A stretch of DNA of 64,000 nucleotides from Dactylorhiza incarnata (Eukaryota > Streptophyta > Magnoliopsida > Asparagales > Orchidaceae), in contig JAWHQI010000229.1 of assembly GCA_033032865.1 (NCBI GenBank), positions 2,256,501-2,320,500 on the forward strand, given 5' to 3'. Every line of letters starts with the position of its first letter. Position 1 is the first letter of the stretch. The translations under genes and the position numbers were made by a program. The notes below the pieces were generated by a model, which had not been told where the DNA came from, did not search any database, and saw only the letters and a program-made list of their open reading frames with translations. Shown in pieces: positions 54,252-64,000 of the stretch.

Positions 54252-56156
54252 CATTCTTCCATCTTCTTTATAGCATTGTTCCACTCTTTATTTCCACCAA
54301 CAAACTATTTTTTATTCTCATGCTTTTAACTCCAGACATTTCTTCCTGGGAGAAGAGTAAATAAATTTCTACTACACTACAATTGACAAGTTTGGAATTA
54401 AAGCATGCTTTGACATAAATTAAAGCATACTTTCACATAAATTAAAGCATGCTTCAAATTTCTATTGCACTTAAATTTAAAGATGGCGTTAATACCCACT
54501 GCTTATTATTTTATTGCTTCAAATCAGGATTTTGTTCTTTATTTTTTAATAATTTTTTCACTTAATAGTATATTGTATTTTCTTCATTTATAGTTGTTCG
54601 ATACAATGCCAAAGAGAAAGTCTTAAGAGATATTGTCATTGTAAATGCTAATTCATTTATATTTTACACTTGCATGTACTGAGGCAGATGGTAAGTTTGC
54701 GTGTATTTCGAGGTTCTGGGAGCGAGATATCTTTCGTTGCAAGGTATGAAACAATATAATATTAATTTTTGAGGTTTATGGATAATGTGTTCTCAGGAAA
54801 TGTCACCTTTAGTCAGATTTTTTCATGAGTTTAAATCTCCAGTGAATGCTACTTCATATCTTTGTCGATCGATTGCCAAATCAATCATTCTTCCATCTTC
54901 TTTATAGCATTGTTCCACTCTTTATTTCCACCAACAAACTATTTTTTATTCTCATGCTTTTAACTCCAGACATTTCTTCCTGGGAGAAGAGTAAATAAAT
55001 TTCTACTACACTACAATTGACAAGTTTGGAATTAAAGCATGCTTTGACATAAATTAAAGCATACTTTCACATAAATTAAAGCATGCTTCAAATTTCTATT
55101 GCACTTAAATTTAAAGATGGCGTTAATACCCACTGCTTATTATTTTATTGCTTCAAATCAGGATTTTGTTCTTTATTTTTTAATAATTTTTTCACTTAAT
55201 AGTATATTGTATTTTCTTCATTTATAGTTGTTCGATACAATGCCAAAGAGAAAGTCTTAAGAGATATTGTCATTGTAAATGCTAATTCATTTATATTTTA
55301 CACTTGCATGTACTGAGGCAGATGGTAAGTTTGCGTGTATTTCGAGGTTTCTGGGAGCGAGATATCTTTCGTTGCAAGGTATGAAACAATATAATATTAA
55401 TTTTTGAGGTTTATGGATAATGTGTTCTCAGGAAAGGTCACCTTTAGTCAGATTTTTTCATGAGTTTAAATCTCCAGTGAATGCTACTTCATATCTTTGT
55501 CGATCGATTGCCAAATCAATCATTCTTCCATCTTCTTTATAGCATTGTTCCACTCTTTATTTCCACCAACAAACTATTTTTTATTCTCATGCTTTTAACT
55601 CCAGACATTTCTTCCTGGGAGAAGAGTAAATAAATTTCTACTACACTACAATTGACAAGTTTGGAATTAAAGCATGCTTTGACATAAATTAAAGCATACT
55701 TTCACATAAATTAAAGCATGCTTCAAATTTCTATTGCACTTAAATTTAAAGATGGCGTTAATACCCACTGCTTATTATTTTATTGCTTCAAATCAGGATT
55801 TTGTTCTTTATTTTTTAATAATTTTTTCACTTAATAGTATATTGTATTTTCTTCATTTATAGTTGTTCGATACAATGCCAAAGAGAAAGTCTTAAGAGAT
55901 ATTGTCATTGTAAATGCTAATTCATTTATATTTTACACTTGCATGTACTGAGGCAGATGGTAAGTTTGCGTGTATTTCGAGGTTTCTGGGAGCGAGATAT
56001 CTTTCGTTGCAAGGTATGAAACAATATAATATTAATTTTTGAGGTTTATGGATAATGTGTTCTCAGGAAAGGTCACCTTTAGTCAGATTTTTTCATGAGT
56101 TTAAATCTCCAGTGAATGCTACTTCATATCTTTGTCGATCGATTGCCAAATCAATC
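54252..56156. repeat. 635-bp tandem triplication
   Basis: CATTCTTCCATCTTC opens units at 54,252, 54,886 and 55,521. The units are almost identical. Unit 1 has CGAGGTTCTGGG and GGAAATGTCACC, while units 2 and 3 share CGAGGTTTCTGGG and GGAAAGGTCACC. Each contains the words AAAGCATGCTT and AATGCCAAAGAGAAAGTCTT. No long ORF spans it. Confidence 0.96.
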
Positions 56157-57277
56157 AGTTTTTTTAATTAGATTGTGGAGTTTTATTGCTCGGTACAAAG
56201 CTTGCAGGATGGATCTACTTTCGAGGTAGATTTTCTTAATTAATTTTATTCAGAGTTAGAAAATCTATTTCAAAATTTTATAAATATCTACGAATTCTAT
56301 TTTTAATTGCAAAAACTTAAATTATGTCATTTGGCACATTGTATTTTTAAATGTTCAATTTTAGAATTTAAACCCTGAATTAATTTGATAAGAAGCATCA
56401 TATAAGTCTTTAAATTTCAATTTTTTACTTTAAATTTTTCATTATTTTGGACGTATACGATTGAGCATCCTATTAATCTAAGGAATATCGCAGATTTGCG
56501 CTCGCACGGATGGTGATTGCCCGTCCTCGACCCCCACCAAAAGGATGAGTTCACGCCTTCTACAAAAAGTGGATTTGCCTAATACGATGGTGAGGGCGAC
56601 ATTCCATCATCATCTCTATCATTTAAGCTTTGATCTCCATCATTCAACGACATCATGACTTCTATGCAATAGTTTCTGTTTCTCTTTCTTTATGTATGAG
56701 AACATTTGAATCTTTCTAGGATCCATCTTTGCAGCTAAAGGTATCTGAAGCAGGTCCTTCGCTCCATTTCCTCCAGGTTGGTGAACTCCGCTTTGTAGGG
56801 TATGTCTTTGTGGAAATGCTTATAAGGCTGTATTTATTTTATTTATGCGTACAAAGTGTCTGTTCCATAATGACAGAGGGCTGAAGAGCTTTGAGCGACC
56901 AACAAGCAAGATGAAGGCAAACAATGCTTATTCCGGGATTTCATATTGCTGGGAGTCAAGGAGTAATTATCATACCTACCAGCCAAGCTCTTCTAATTGT
57001 GAGCGAATACAATTTTTTCTGTGCTTTAAATAGTTTTATCTGCCAAGCTCTTTTAATGGTAAGCTAATACTATCTTTTCCATATTTAAGTAGTTTTAATG
57101 TTGATACATCATATATGGACAAACTTAAGTGGTTTGGAATTCATGCATATTAGATGAACCAAACGAGCTACCTACTCATGATGTCTACGAGAAGTCGGTC
57201 CCTGCCGGAGTTCTGATTGTTGGAGTTCCTATGTGTTTCCACGCTCTTTTCTTAGGAACAGAAACAAGAAAAAAGGA
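56157..57277. other. Intergenic, possible exon remnants
   Basis: Stretches near 56,490-56,600, 56,720-56,775 and 56,860-57,000 have more balanced composition and border GT or AG words. For example, HNDRGLKSFERPTSKMKANN is encoded near 56,868. I recognise no family. Confidence 0.35.
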
Positions 57278-57459
57278 TAACGATAACACCATCGTTCGTG
57301 AACGCCCAACCTCACCTAAGGAACATCGTCAGTTTTTATGTTCAAAACTAATTTGGTTTCTTGGTCGCAATCATAACCGCTTTCATGTTAAACATACATT
57401 TTATGATGGTTGCGTTTTGTTCAAACTCACCGGAGCAAAAAAGTTGTGCCAAACAAAGC
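57278..57459. mobile_element. Tourist-like MITE, inverted and degraded
   Basis: Read on the minus strand it begins GCTTTGTTTGGCACAAC and matches the copies at 53,333 and 63,762 through GTATGTTTAACATGAAAGCG and GAGGTTGGGCGTTCACGAACG. The plus-strand ORF across it is incidental. Confidence 0.75.
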
Positions 57460-58876
57460 ATTTATGTAATAGGAACTGATAGGATCCCTTAAAATACATC
57501 ATTATCTGATCCTACCATGTCTTGAATTTTTAATATGTATATATTAATTATCTCTCCTCCAGGGCACTGGTGGTCCTCTCATTGCTGCTGCCAGCCAACT
57601 CATCACATCATTTGCACACACACGGCCTAAAGCCTTATACTGCAAATTTGAGGTTTGAAAGCTACCTTCATAGAAAATTTAGAAACATAGCAGTTTATAA
57701 AGAAAAAAGCTGCATTTAGATAAATTATTTGTAAGCTTTTAAATTTTTCTAACTTTGCTCCATGCACAGACATGAAGGAACTGCAGCCATAAAGCTGCAA
57801 CGGCATCTTACAAACTGTTGCTAGCAGTTTCACTAAAAACGGTTGCCGAAATTGCAACCTGTAGTTTCTGTCCATAATAATAATATCAATAAATACAGTG
57901 TGCATACAATGATCCAATGCTGAAGTGATTGATTCTGTGATAAATAGATCATAGTATTTTGTTCTCAATTAATTTCTTTATCAAGAAAGGTTTACGCTGC
58001 TGAATGATCAGAGCGCATGAAGGGACATAGGGAGCTATTTTAAAATATTTCTTCAAATGTCCACGAATTCCATGGGTCGAGGAGAAAGGCCGCCGGCAGG
58101 AGAAAGTTCGCTGGTTTCGCTGCAACCTGTACGGGGTTTCAACTGTTTCTGCACTCATTTAGTCGCGCCTGCTGGAGGAAGGTTGATGGTTTCGCTGTGC
58201 CTGTTGGACAATTGGTATTCAATGGTTTGAATTCATTTGATCTTTTAGGTTTTACATTTGTTTATCTGTTTATTTGATTCAATAAACAAAATATGTTGTA
58301 GAATTGAAGTTTATGGATATTTATGTTAGAATCTTATTTGAAGTTTGGGTCTTTATGAGTGTGTTATATTGTTGTGTAAAAATTTCTGTACTGTATCATT
58401 TATTTAGGGTGAAGAAAGGGTAATTGGCTGCAAAATTTGACCTGCGCTATTTTTGGACTGGGAAACGGTAGTTTGAGCATTTCAATAAGGTTTATTTTGA
58501 TTATTTTTAACCTAATTGTTCTTTAATTATTGCCCAACTTCAAATCTCACAGTTTTTGATTAAAATGTTTTCTGACACCTTATTGAAATTTTTAATACCT
58601 CACAGTATTTGATTAAAAAGTGACTTTTTAGTTACAATTTCTCTTCAGTAATACATGTGTATATGTGTGCAGACGTGCATGAGCGCACACCCATGCATGT
58701 GTGTATGTATCTATCTACTTCTCTACTGTCGTTCAATTACTAATTTTATATTATTATAAGCTTTGATCATCAAAACTGAAAATGCATATGAACAAATGAA
58801 TAGAAGATCTCAACTGCTTTGAGTTTTATAAATATATTTCAACTTAGAATTTTGGTATGAGCATCTTTCCTAGAAT
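57460..58876. other. Intergenic, no confident gene
   Basis: AT-rich with small ORFs only. A GTGT/GCAC-rich stretch is at 58,660-58,710. Nothing was recognised. Confidence 0.4.
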
Positions 58877-59535
58877 ACGAGCATCTTTGCACGGGCTACG
58901 CTCGTGCTCGATGCTCTCCGCAGCAACAGTACCCCAACAACGACGGTATCTCCGCCCAAACTCACCCACTCTCGAACGCTCGCTCAATTGACAGGGCACC
59001 GGGAGCCCCCGTGCCCCGCGCGGTAAAACTATTTGTCTCACCAGTGTCCCGACGCGCCTGCGCTCCCTCCGCTCGCGAACCCCCGTGCGCACGACAAAAT
59101 CGTGACGGATCGGAGGGATAGCTGGCCCAGAATATGCCTTTATGTTGTCCCGTAAGTATTTCTGTTTAATAACATTTGGTGAAAATTGACGACAAATGGG
59201 TCGTAAGTCATTGCAAAGGTCAATCCGATGATTTAAATTTTGGCACATTCATTATTAAAAAAACACGCGCGGAGCCTGTTCACACACACACTGAGCTCAT
59301 GCACTCGACACGATTTTGTCGTGCGCACGGGGGTTCGCGAGCGGAGGGAGCGCAGTCGCGCCGGGACACTGGTGAGATAGCAGTTTTACCGCGCGGGGCA
59401 CGGGGGCTCATGTTGCCCTGTTAATTGAGCGAGCGTTCGAGAGTGGGTGAGTTTGGGCGGAGGTACCGTCGTTGTTGGGGTACTGTTGCTGCGGAGAGCA
59501 TCGAGCACGGGCGTAGCCCGTGCGAAGATGCTCGT
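58877..59535. mobile_element. Element with 228-bp terminal inverted repeats
   Basis: Arms 58,877-59,104 and 59,309-59,535 are inverted copies: ACGAGCATCTTTGCACGGGC at one end, GCCCGTGCGAAGATGCTCGT at the other, closing with CACGACAAAATCGTG at the inside. The 204-bp middle has no gene. Long arms suggest a Mutator-like foldback. No clear target duplication was seen. Confidence 0.85.
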
Positions 59536-59547
59536 TTATATATATAC

Positions 59548-59772
59548 CTGTTCAAGACCTAGGCACTTGTTGATGTTCATGACCGCCAGCTGAACCATCT
59601 CGTTCGACCAGAGGCAATCCTGCACGCGCTGCTCCAGGCGCTTCCCCGACTTCGGCGCTACACCAGAAAAACTACTCCCGCAGCCACGATCCATTGTTCG
59701 GCAGATGCGATGCCACCCCCTCCACGACTCCAACGGTTGGCGTCGGTTCTGGTTTTCGAGTTCTGTACTCAT
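59548..59772 (-). CDS. Candidate first exon of an unknown gene
   Basis: The minus strand has ATG at 59,772 (MSTELENQNRRQPLESW) and 75 codons to CTTGAACAG, followed by GTATATAT, a possible splice donor. The C-terminal half (KSGKRLEQRVQDCLWSNEMV) looks like a structured helix. I do not recognise the family, and no later exon was identified. The inverted-repeat element ends 12 bases after the proposed donor. Confidence 0.35.
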
Positions 59773-61680
59773 GCTTAAAACCCGATGATAGGAGGAGATG
59801 CGGCAGGCAGAGAGATTGGAATCGATTTGCTGTGAGTTTGATTCCCGTTTGAGAGGGGCTTGCTGTACTTTTCTTTAGGAGTGATTATTGATACGCATAT
59901 GAATGCTTCGGTTGTGAACTGAGGGTGATTGTTTTCTTGTAGTTGTAGGTAATCGAATGTTTCGAACATCTCCTAATTTCCATTCCTTATTTTGTGAGTT
60001 CTTTGATGTTTTTTTTTTAGTTCTGTTGGAGAGAATTATAAAGCTGTTGTAGTTTGTGAAATTTCCGTGTGATCTTATTTGGGAGAAGATGAACAGTAGC
60101 ATTAAAGTTACTGTTCATGGTTAGTTTAATAGTGCTGTAGGTGATTGTTTTTAATTACTTGCTTCCGTGGAGCCTCTTGTGAGAACCAGAATGAGTTTCT
60201 CTCTTGTGCTTAGTGATTTCGTGGAGCCAAATCTCGTATACGAGAGTGAGTGCATTTCGGTTGTGTAGTTAGTGGTTTCTCTAACGATTGAGTGAATTAG
60301 ATTTCGTGGAACCACTTTCGTGTGAGAGTGAGCGAATTTATTCCGTGGTGCCCGTGGGCGATAGCGGCCGACCTTGGAACGGGAGATCGGAGGTGGCGAG
60401 GAGTTCCTCGCGGAATCACCGTCGACTTCGATTGCGGAAAGGCACCTCTTGTCGTGGGTAACTTGCTTCTTTCTCTTTCTTTGTATGTGTCTACATTTTC
60501 TCTTTAGGTTAATAGATTCGTTGCTGGATTTTCACCCAGATTTTGTCAGCGAACATTACGTCGAAAACTCCAAACGAAAACGTATTTGGAGTTCACGATT
60601 TTCGTGTTGCTACGATAAAGGGGAAAGAACGAAAGTTGCGAACCTTCTCTTCCCCGGATTTGGAGATGAACCATTATTTTTAAAGAAAATTCAATTTAAA
60701 ACAAAATAGTTATTTTATGCTTTTTTTACAAAATTCTAAGTTGCTGCATTTTTTAAAGTCCGTGCAACGCCCGCTCAAAAACATTCAAATTTTCATTGCA
60801 TGCATTTAGGGTTTCCTAGAAAGAGCCGACAGGCGCGCAAACCCTACGCGCCGTCCTGCATCATCACCCTCTTCTTCGTCATCCTCCTCATTGAGTGCCC
60901 TAAACAAAGCCTAAAATGACTTAGCTTCTTCTCCTCAACATAGCCAGTGGCAGCTCCGACCCCATGCTCTTCCGCTTGCAGCCATTCTCGTTATGCTCAA
61001 GAATCGAAATGCAATAACTTATAAGGGTTAAGTAATTCGTGCTTCCAGTCGGCATCTACCATGATGCTCGTGCTTCCAGCTGGCAATTCCTACTATCAGG
61101 GTGTGGTGGTATTTTATTTTACCTGATAAAATTAATTTTTGAAGCAATATCACAAGTTAATTTGTATTTTGTGTAATTTCTAATGTCTCCCCTACAAAGA
61201 TATTTCTCTGTTTATTGCAATGCAAATCTATAGATATTTGTTTCTAGGATTTGGGTATTTTTTTCATAAATGAGATTTTAAATTTATAATGTGTAATTTC
61301 AGCTTCATGTAAACAAAAATAAAGAGGGGAAAATCTGAGTTCAAATCAAATCTTGTTCACTCATGGATGTTATTTTCTTACTAAACAAACAAGCTCCTCA
61401 AAACTCCATCTTTAACAACTCTGCAAACTCCATTTCATCCAAACAATTTTTTTTATCAAAACTCTGTTTTGCAGAAATAACACTTTTCTCAAACTTCATT
61501 TCCTATCAGCAGCTTTTCATCAACATCAGCCGAACCAAACGGACCCTTAATTGAATAAAATGATTATTATTTTTGTATATTTTACAAAAAAATATACAGT
61601 TAGGTTTATCTACCTCATTTACATTTGTGATTTATTTTCTTCAAACAAGTATATAACTCATGATGCTTTAATTTGAAGTT
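59773..61680. other. Intergenic, no confident gene
   Basis: Near 60,168-60,345 the words CGTGGAGCC and GAGAGTGAGTG recur three or four times. ACCAAACGGACCCTTAA at 61,532-61,548 looks like the right end of a Tourist-like MITE whose left end was not found. The rest is AT-rich. Confidence 0.4.
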
Positions 61681-63450
61681 CTGAGTATAGTTAACCCCGA
61701 CGGGATTAACCCGAGCACAATTGGGTTAGGGTTCAACCTTCTAAAACTATCGTGCCTTTTCTGAACTAGTTCCTAGAAACATTGATTAATAGTCGCCTGA
61801 AATGTGGGGTCGGATTTTGCTTCGGACAACGGTATCGCTATGATGATGAGAATGTGTAAATTAATTATGAAATGAATGTAATGATGTCTGTGTGATGGGA
61901 CGACGAGTTCGTCGGAATAGATTCACAGCTAATGACAAACCTCATGAGTCTTCTCTACTTAGGATTGGTGTCATTAGTTAGGCTTCTGAGTGGGTTTTTA
62001 GCTTTGAAGATTGTTTCCCTCTACGTTGATCGCTTACCAGGTCTAGTTTTGGACCTAAGGTCATCACTCTCATGGTTAAGAGTATTATTTAGGGCTTGAT
62101 GACTACAATGTATTGTAGTACATGTCTTAGGTTGTACGATGTCTATGACGGAGGTTTACTAGTGTCTTATAAATGGAAATTGACTCATCCATTATCATCG
62201 TTTTTCCACGACGAGGGAAGTTTGTGTGGTCACTATCTACCCATAGTGGTGCAAAAAAGACATGTTGGGCCCGAACTTTATTCCATTTGGGCCGCGGACA
62301 AACCGGGCGATGGTTGAGCACGGTCCCCCCTTTTAAAGGGGGGCTTGTAGTGTCTGAAAGCTGGGCATGTTATGAAGTTGGTTCGGATCCGGTTTAGTTT
62401 TTTATTAGGTCTCAGTTGATACCTAGGGTTCTATGAACCCCGATTCTTTTTCATGGAAGAGAGGAACAGTTGCCCCCGATTTTCTTGTTCGCGAGAGAGT
62501 GTAGACACCCCTCCCTTATTCCTTTGCGCGAAAGGAGAAACGCCTCCTTCGTTCCCGTGTGGATGCAGGAACCGCCGCCTCCTTGTTCTCGGAAGGAGTT
62601 GCTCCTCCCTTACTCCTGGCCCCTTACAAGTGATATCATAGCTAAGTTCGTAAGTGTCTGATTGGACGTTCAGGTTTAGGTTTGGATCAACAGTGGGTGA
62701 CGACATTGGTCTGCTCCCTACCTTTCTAAATCTGCTTTGTGAATAAATAAGATCGCCTAGAGGTGCTGAGGGCAGCTATGGCAGGGAAGAACACGGTGTT
62801 GACCAAATATTCAGTAGAAAAGTTTGATGGTAGCGGGAACTTCCGCCCATGACAGATTCTGGTCAAAGATATGCTGGTTGATCATGGTTTAATGTGGGTG
62901 CTGCGGGGGCGTGATTCTTTGCCCGCTCCGGTGAAGGATTCTGAGTGACTTGAGTTGGATGTGCACGCCACCAACACTATCAGGATGTGCATCGACGGCA
63001 AGGTGATGTGCAACATTGGTGTTGTAGAGTCCATTGTCAAGTTGTGGGAGAAGCTTGAGAGACTGTATGTGAGTAAGTTGTTGACCACGAGACTGTTGCT
63101 GAAACAACAACTGTACATCCTGAAAATGCAGGAGAGTGGTAACCTGCATGAACTCTTCAACGTGTTCAATGATTTTCTCAATCAACTGCATGTGGTTGGT
63201 ATGAAGGTCGATGCAGAAAATAAAGCTTTATTGCTTCTTACCGTGCTCCTGTCGTCGTGCAACCCCCGATTTTCCTGTTCGCAAGAGAGTGCAAACGTCG
63301 CCCTCCTCTGTTCCTGTGCGCGAAAGAAGAAACACCTCCTTCGTTCCCGTGTGGATGCAGGAACTGCCGACTCCATGTTCTCGAAAGGAGTTTCGCCTCC
63401 CGTTCGCATGTGAAGGAGCCGATTTCGCCCCTCTCAGTTCGTGAAGGAGG
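61681..63450 (+). mobile_element. Copia relic: LTR-like leader, gag fragment, repeated leader
   Basis: A leader with TATAAATG near 62,167 leads to CCCCTTACA and a degenerate Met-tRNA primer site (TGATATCATAGC, 62,632-62,643). A gag fragment follows. A stretch at 62,471-62,600 (CCCGATTTTCTTGTTCGC, CTCCTTCGTTCCCGTGTGG) recurs at 63,258-63,390 right after the gag. The outer ends were not located. Confidence 0.6.
62779..63241 (+). pseudogene. Ty1/copia gag fragment
   Basis: ATG 62,779 encodes MAGKNTVLTKYSVEKFDGSG, the usual copia gag start. Stops interrupt it near 62,851 and 62,945. The rest reads IVKLWEKLERLYVSKLL, QQLYILKMQESGNLHELFN and AENKALLLLTVLLSS, the UBN2-type gag domain. The gene stops abruptly at 63,241 where the leader repeat begins. 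No pol was found. Confidence 0.85.
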
Positions 63451-63761
63451 TGTTGTGCTTCCTGTTTGCGTGCGAGTCACCGACTCCCATGAGAGGGGAA
63501 TCACAAGCGACTTGCGCCGCCGTCCTTGGTGGGGACAGTCGCCAGTGTTGGAGGAAGGGAGTTGCCGCGGACTTGGGCTCGACTAGGGTTGATCGTTGGA
63601 GGTGGTGTTGCGATGCAGGCTTGGTGTCGAAGGTGTGCACGAGTGCAGTTGGATACTGGCCTAGAAATACTTTCAAGTTTGATATAAGTTGGAGTAGGAT
63701 AGTACACGAACTAGAAGAGATTCTACTTCTTCTCATGCATTACTCGCATCATAATCATTAA

Positions 63762-63984
63762 GGGTCTGTTTGACGCGGTTTTTTTTTGCTTCGATGAGTT
63801 TGGATAAAAACGTCACCACCATAGAATGTATGTTTGGCATGGCAACAGTTATTACCGCCATCAAATAAGAAAACTAGTTTTGAGCATAAGTGTGGATGAA
63901 GGATCTAAGGTGAGGTCGGGCGTTCACGGACGACGATTCATAACCACCGCGTTCGTGACCGTCACCGTCGTGCTAAACGGAGCC
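63762..63984. mobile_element. Tourist-like MITE, complete
   Basis: 223 bp between TAA duplications (63,759-63,761 and 63,985-63,987). Ends GGGTCTGTTTGACG and GCTAAACGGAGCC are inverted. The TAA target and GGG(C/T)CTGTTTGG end fit PIF/Harbinger Tourist elements. Confidence 0.85.
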
Positions 63985-64000
63985 TAAGTTGGATGCATTT

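Noticed and set aside
57129..57479. 116-codon ORF as a host gene
   Set aside because: Most of it is an inverted Tourist-like MITE.

Overview
The window is repeat-dominated nuclear DNA of a flowering plant. The evidence is plant-type LTR retrotransposons (Tat and Athila lineages of Ty3/gypsy, a chromovirus, Ty1/copia), several MITEs, and one intact intronless mTERF gene of the kind expanded in land plants. The species cannot be fixed from the sequence. Bases 1-44,600 are a single nest of retrotransposons. Bases 44,600-64,000 are a gene-containing flank rich in short DNA-transposon relics and tandem repeats.

The nest is five levels deep. (1) A degenerate Ty1/copia element on the minus strand has its 5' half at about 39,859-44,600; the rest is left of the window. 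(2) Its integrase region was hit by a Tat-lineage gypsy element, Tat-1 (minus strand, 1-9,015 plus 39,124-39,858), whose left end is off-window. (3) A chromovirus (minus, 9,016-12,498 plus 37,090-39,123, TSD GAAAT) sits in the Tat-1 gag. (4) An Athila-like element (plus, 12,499-18,285 plus 30,924-37,089, TSD CAGCA) sits in the chromovirus protease region. (5) A young, complete Tat element, Tat-2 (minus, 18,286-30,923, TSD GTGGA), sits in the Athila integrase. Four of the five insertions can be placed to the base. LTR divergence by eye falls with depth: about 2% for the chromovirus, 0.5% for Athila, 0.3% for Tat-2.

The most unusual content is in the Tat elements. Between pol and the 3' LTR, on the strand opposite to gag-pol, Tat-2 carries two intron-containing genes, each behind its own TATA box. 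Gene A (19,142-20,721) encodes a lysine-rich, proline-rich, RS-like protein with a C-terminal coiled coil. Gene B (21,262-23,189) encodes a 'putative gypsy-type transposon' domain, a coiled coil and an Asp-rich tail. Splice sites can be read directly because the reading frames join in phase only when the introns are removed. Tat-1 keeps a decayed gene B (361-2,239). The Athila element carries an accessory ORF in the env position (32,814-34,060). It has no membrane segment, an acidic tail, and a motif pattern that resembles gene B.

In the right flank an mTERF gene (45,661-46,812) is the only confident host gene. The rest holds a 33-bp minisatellite, a 162-bp tandem duplication, a 635-bp tandem triplication, a GATC-rich hAT-like MITE, two foldback MITEs, a 659-bp element with 228-bp inverted repeats, three Tourist-like MITE copies and a copia gag relic. 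No tRNA, rRNA or CRISPR was found.
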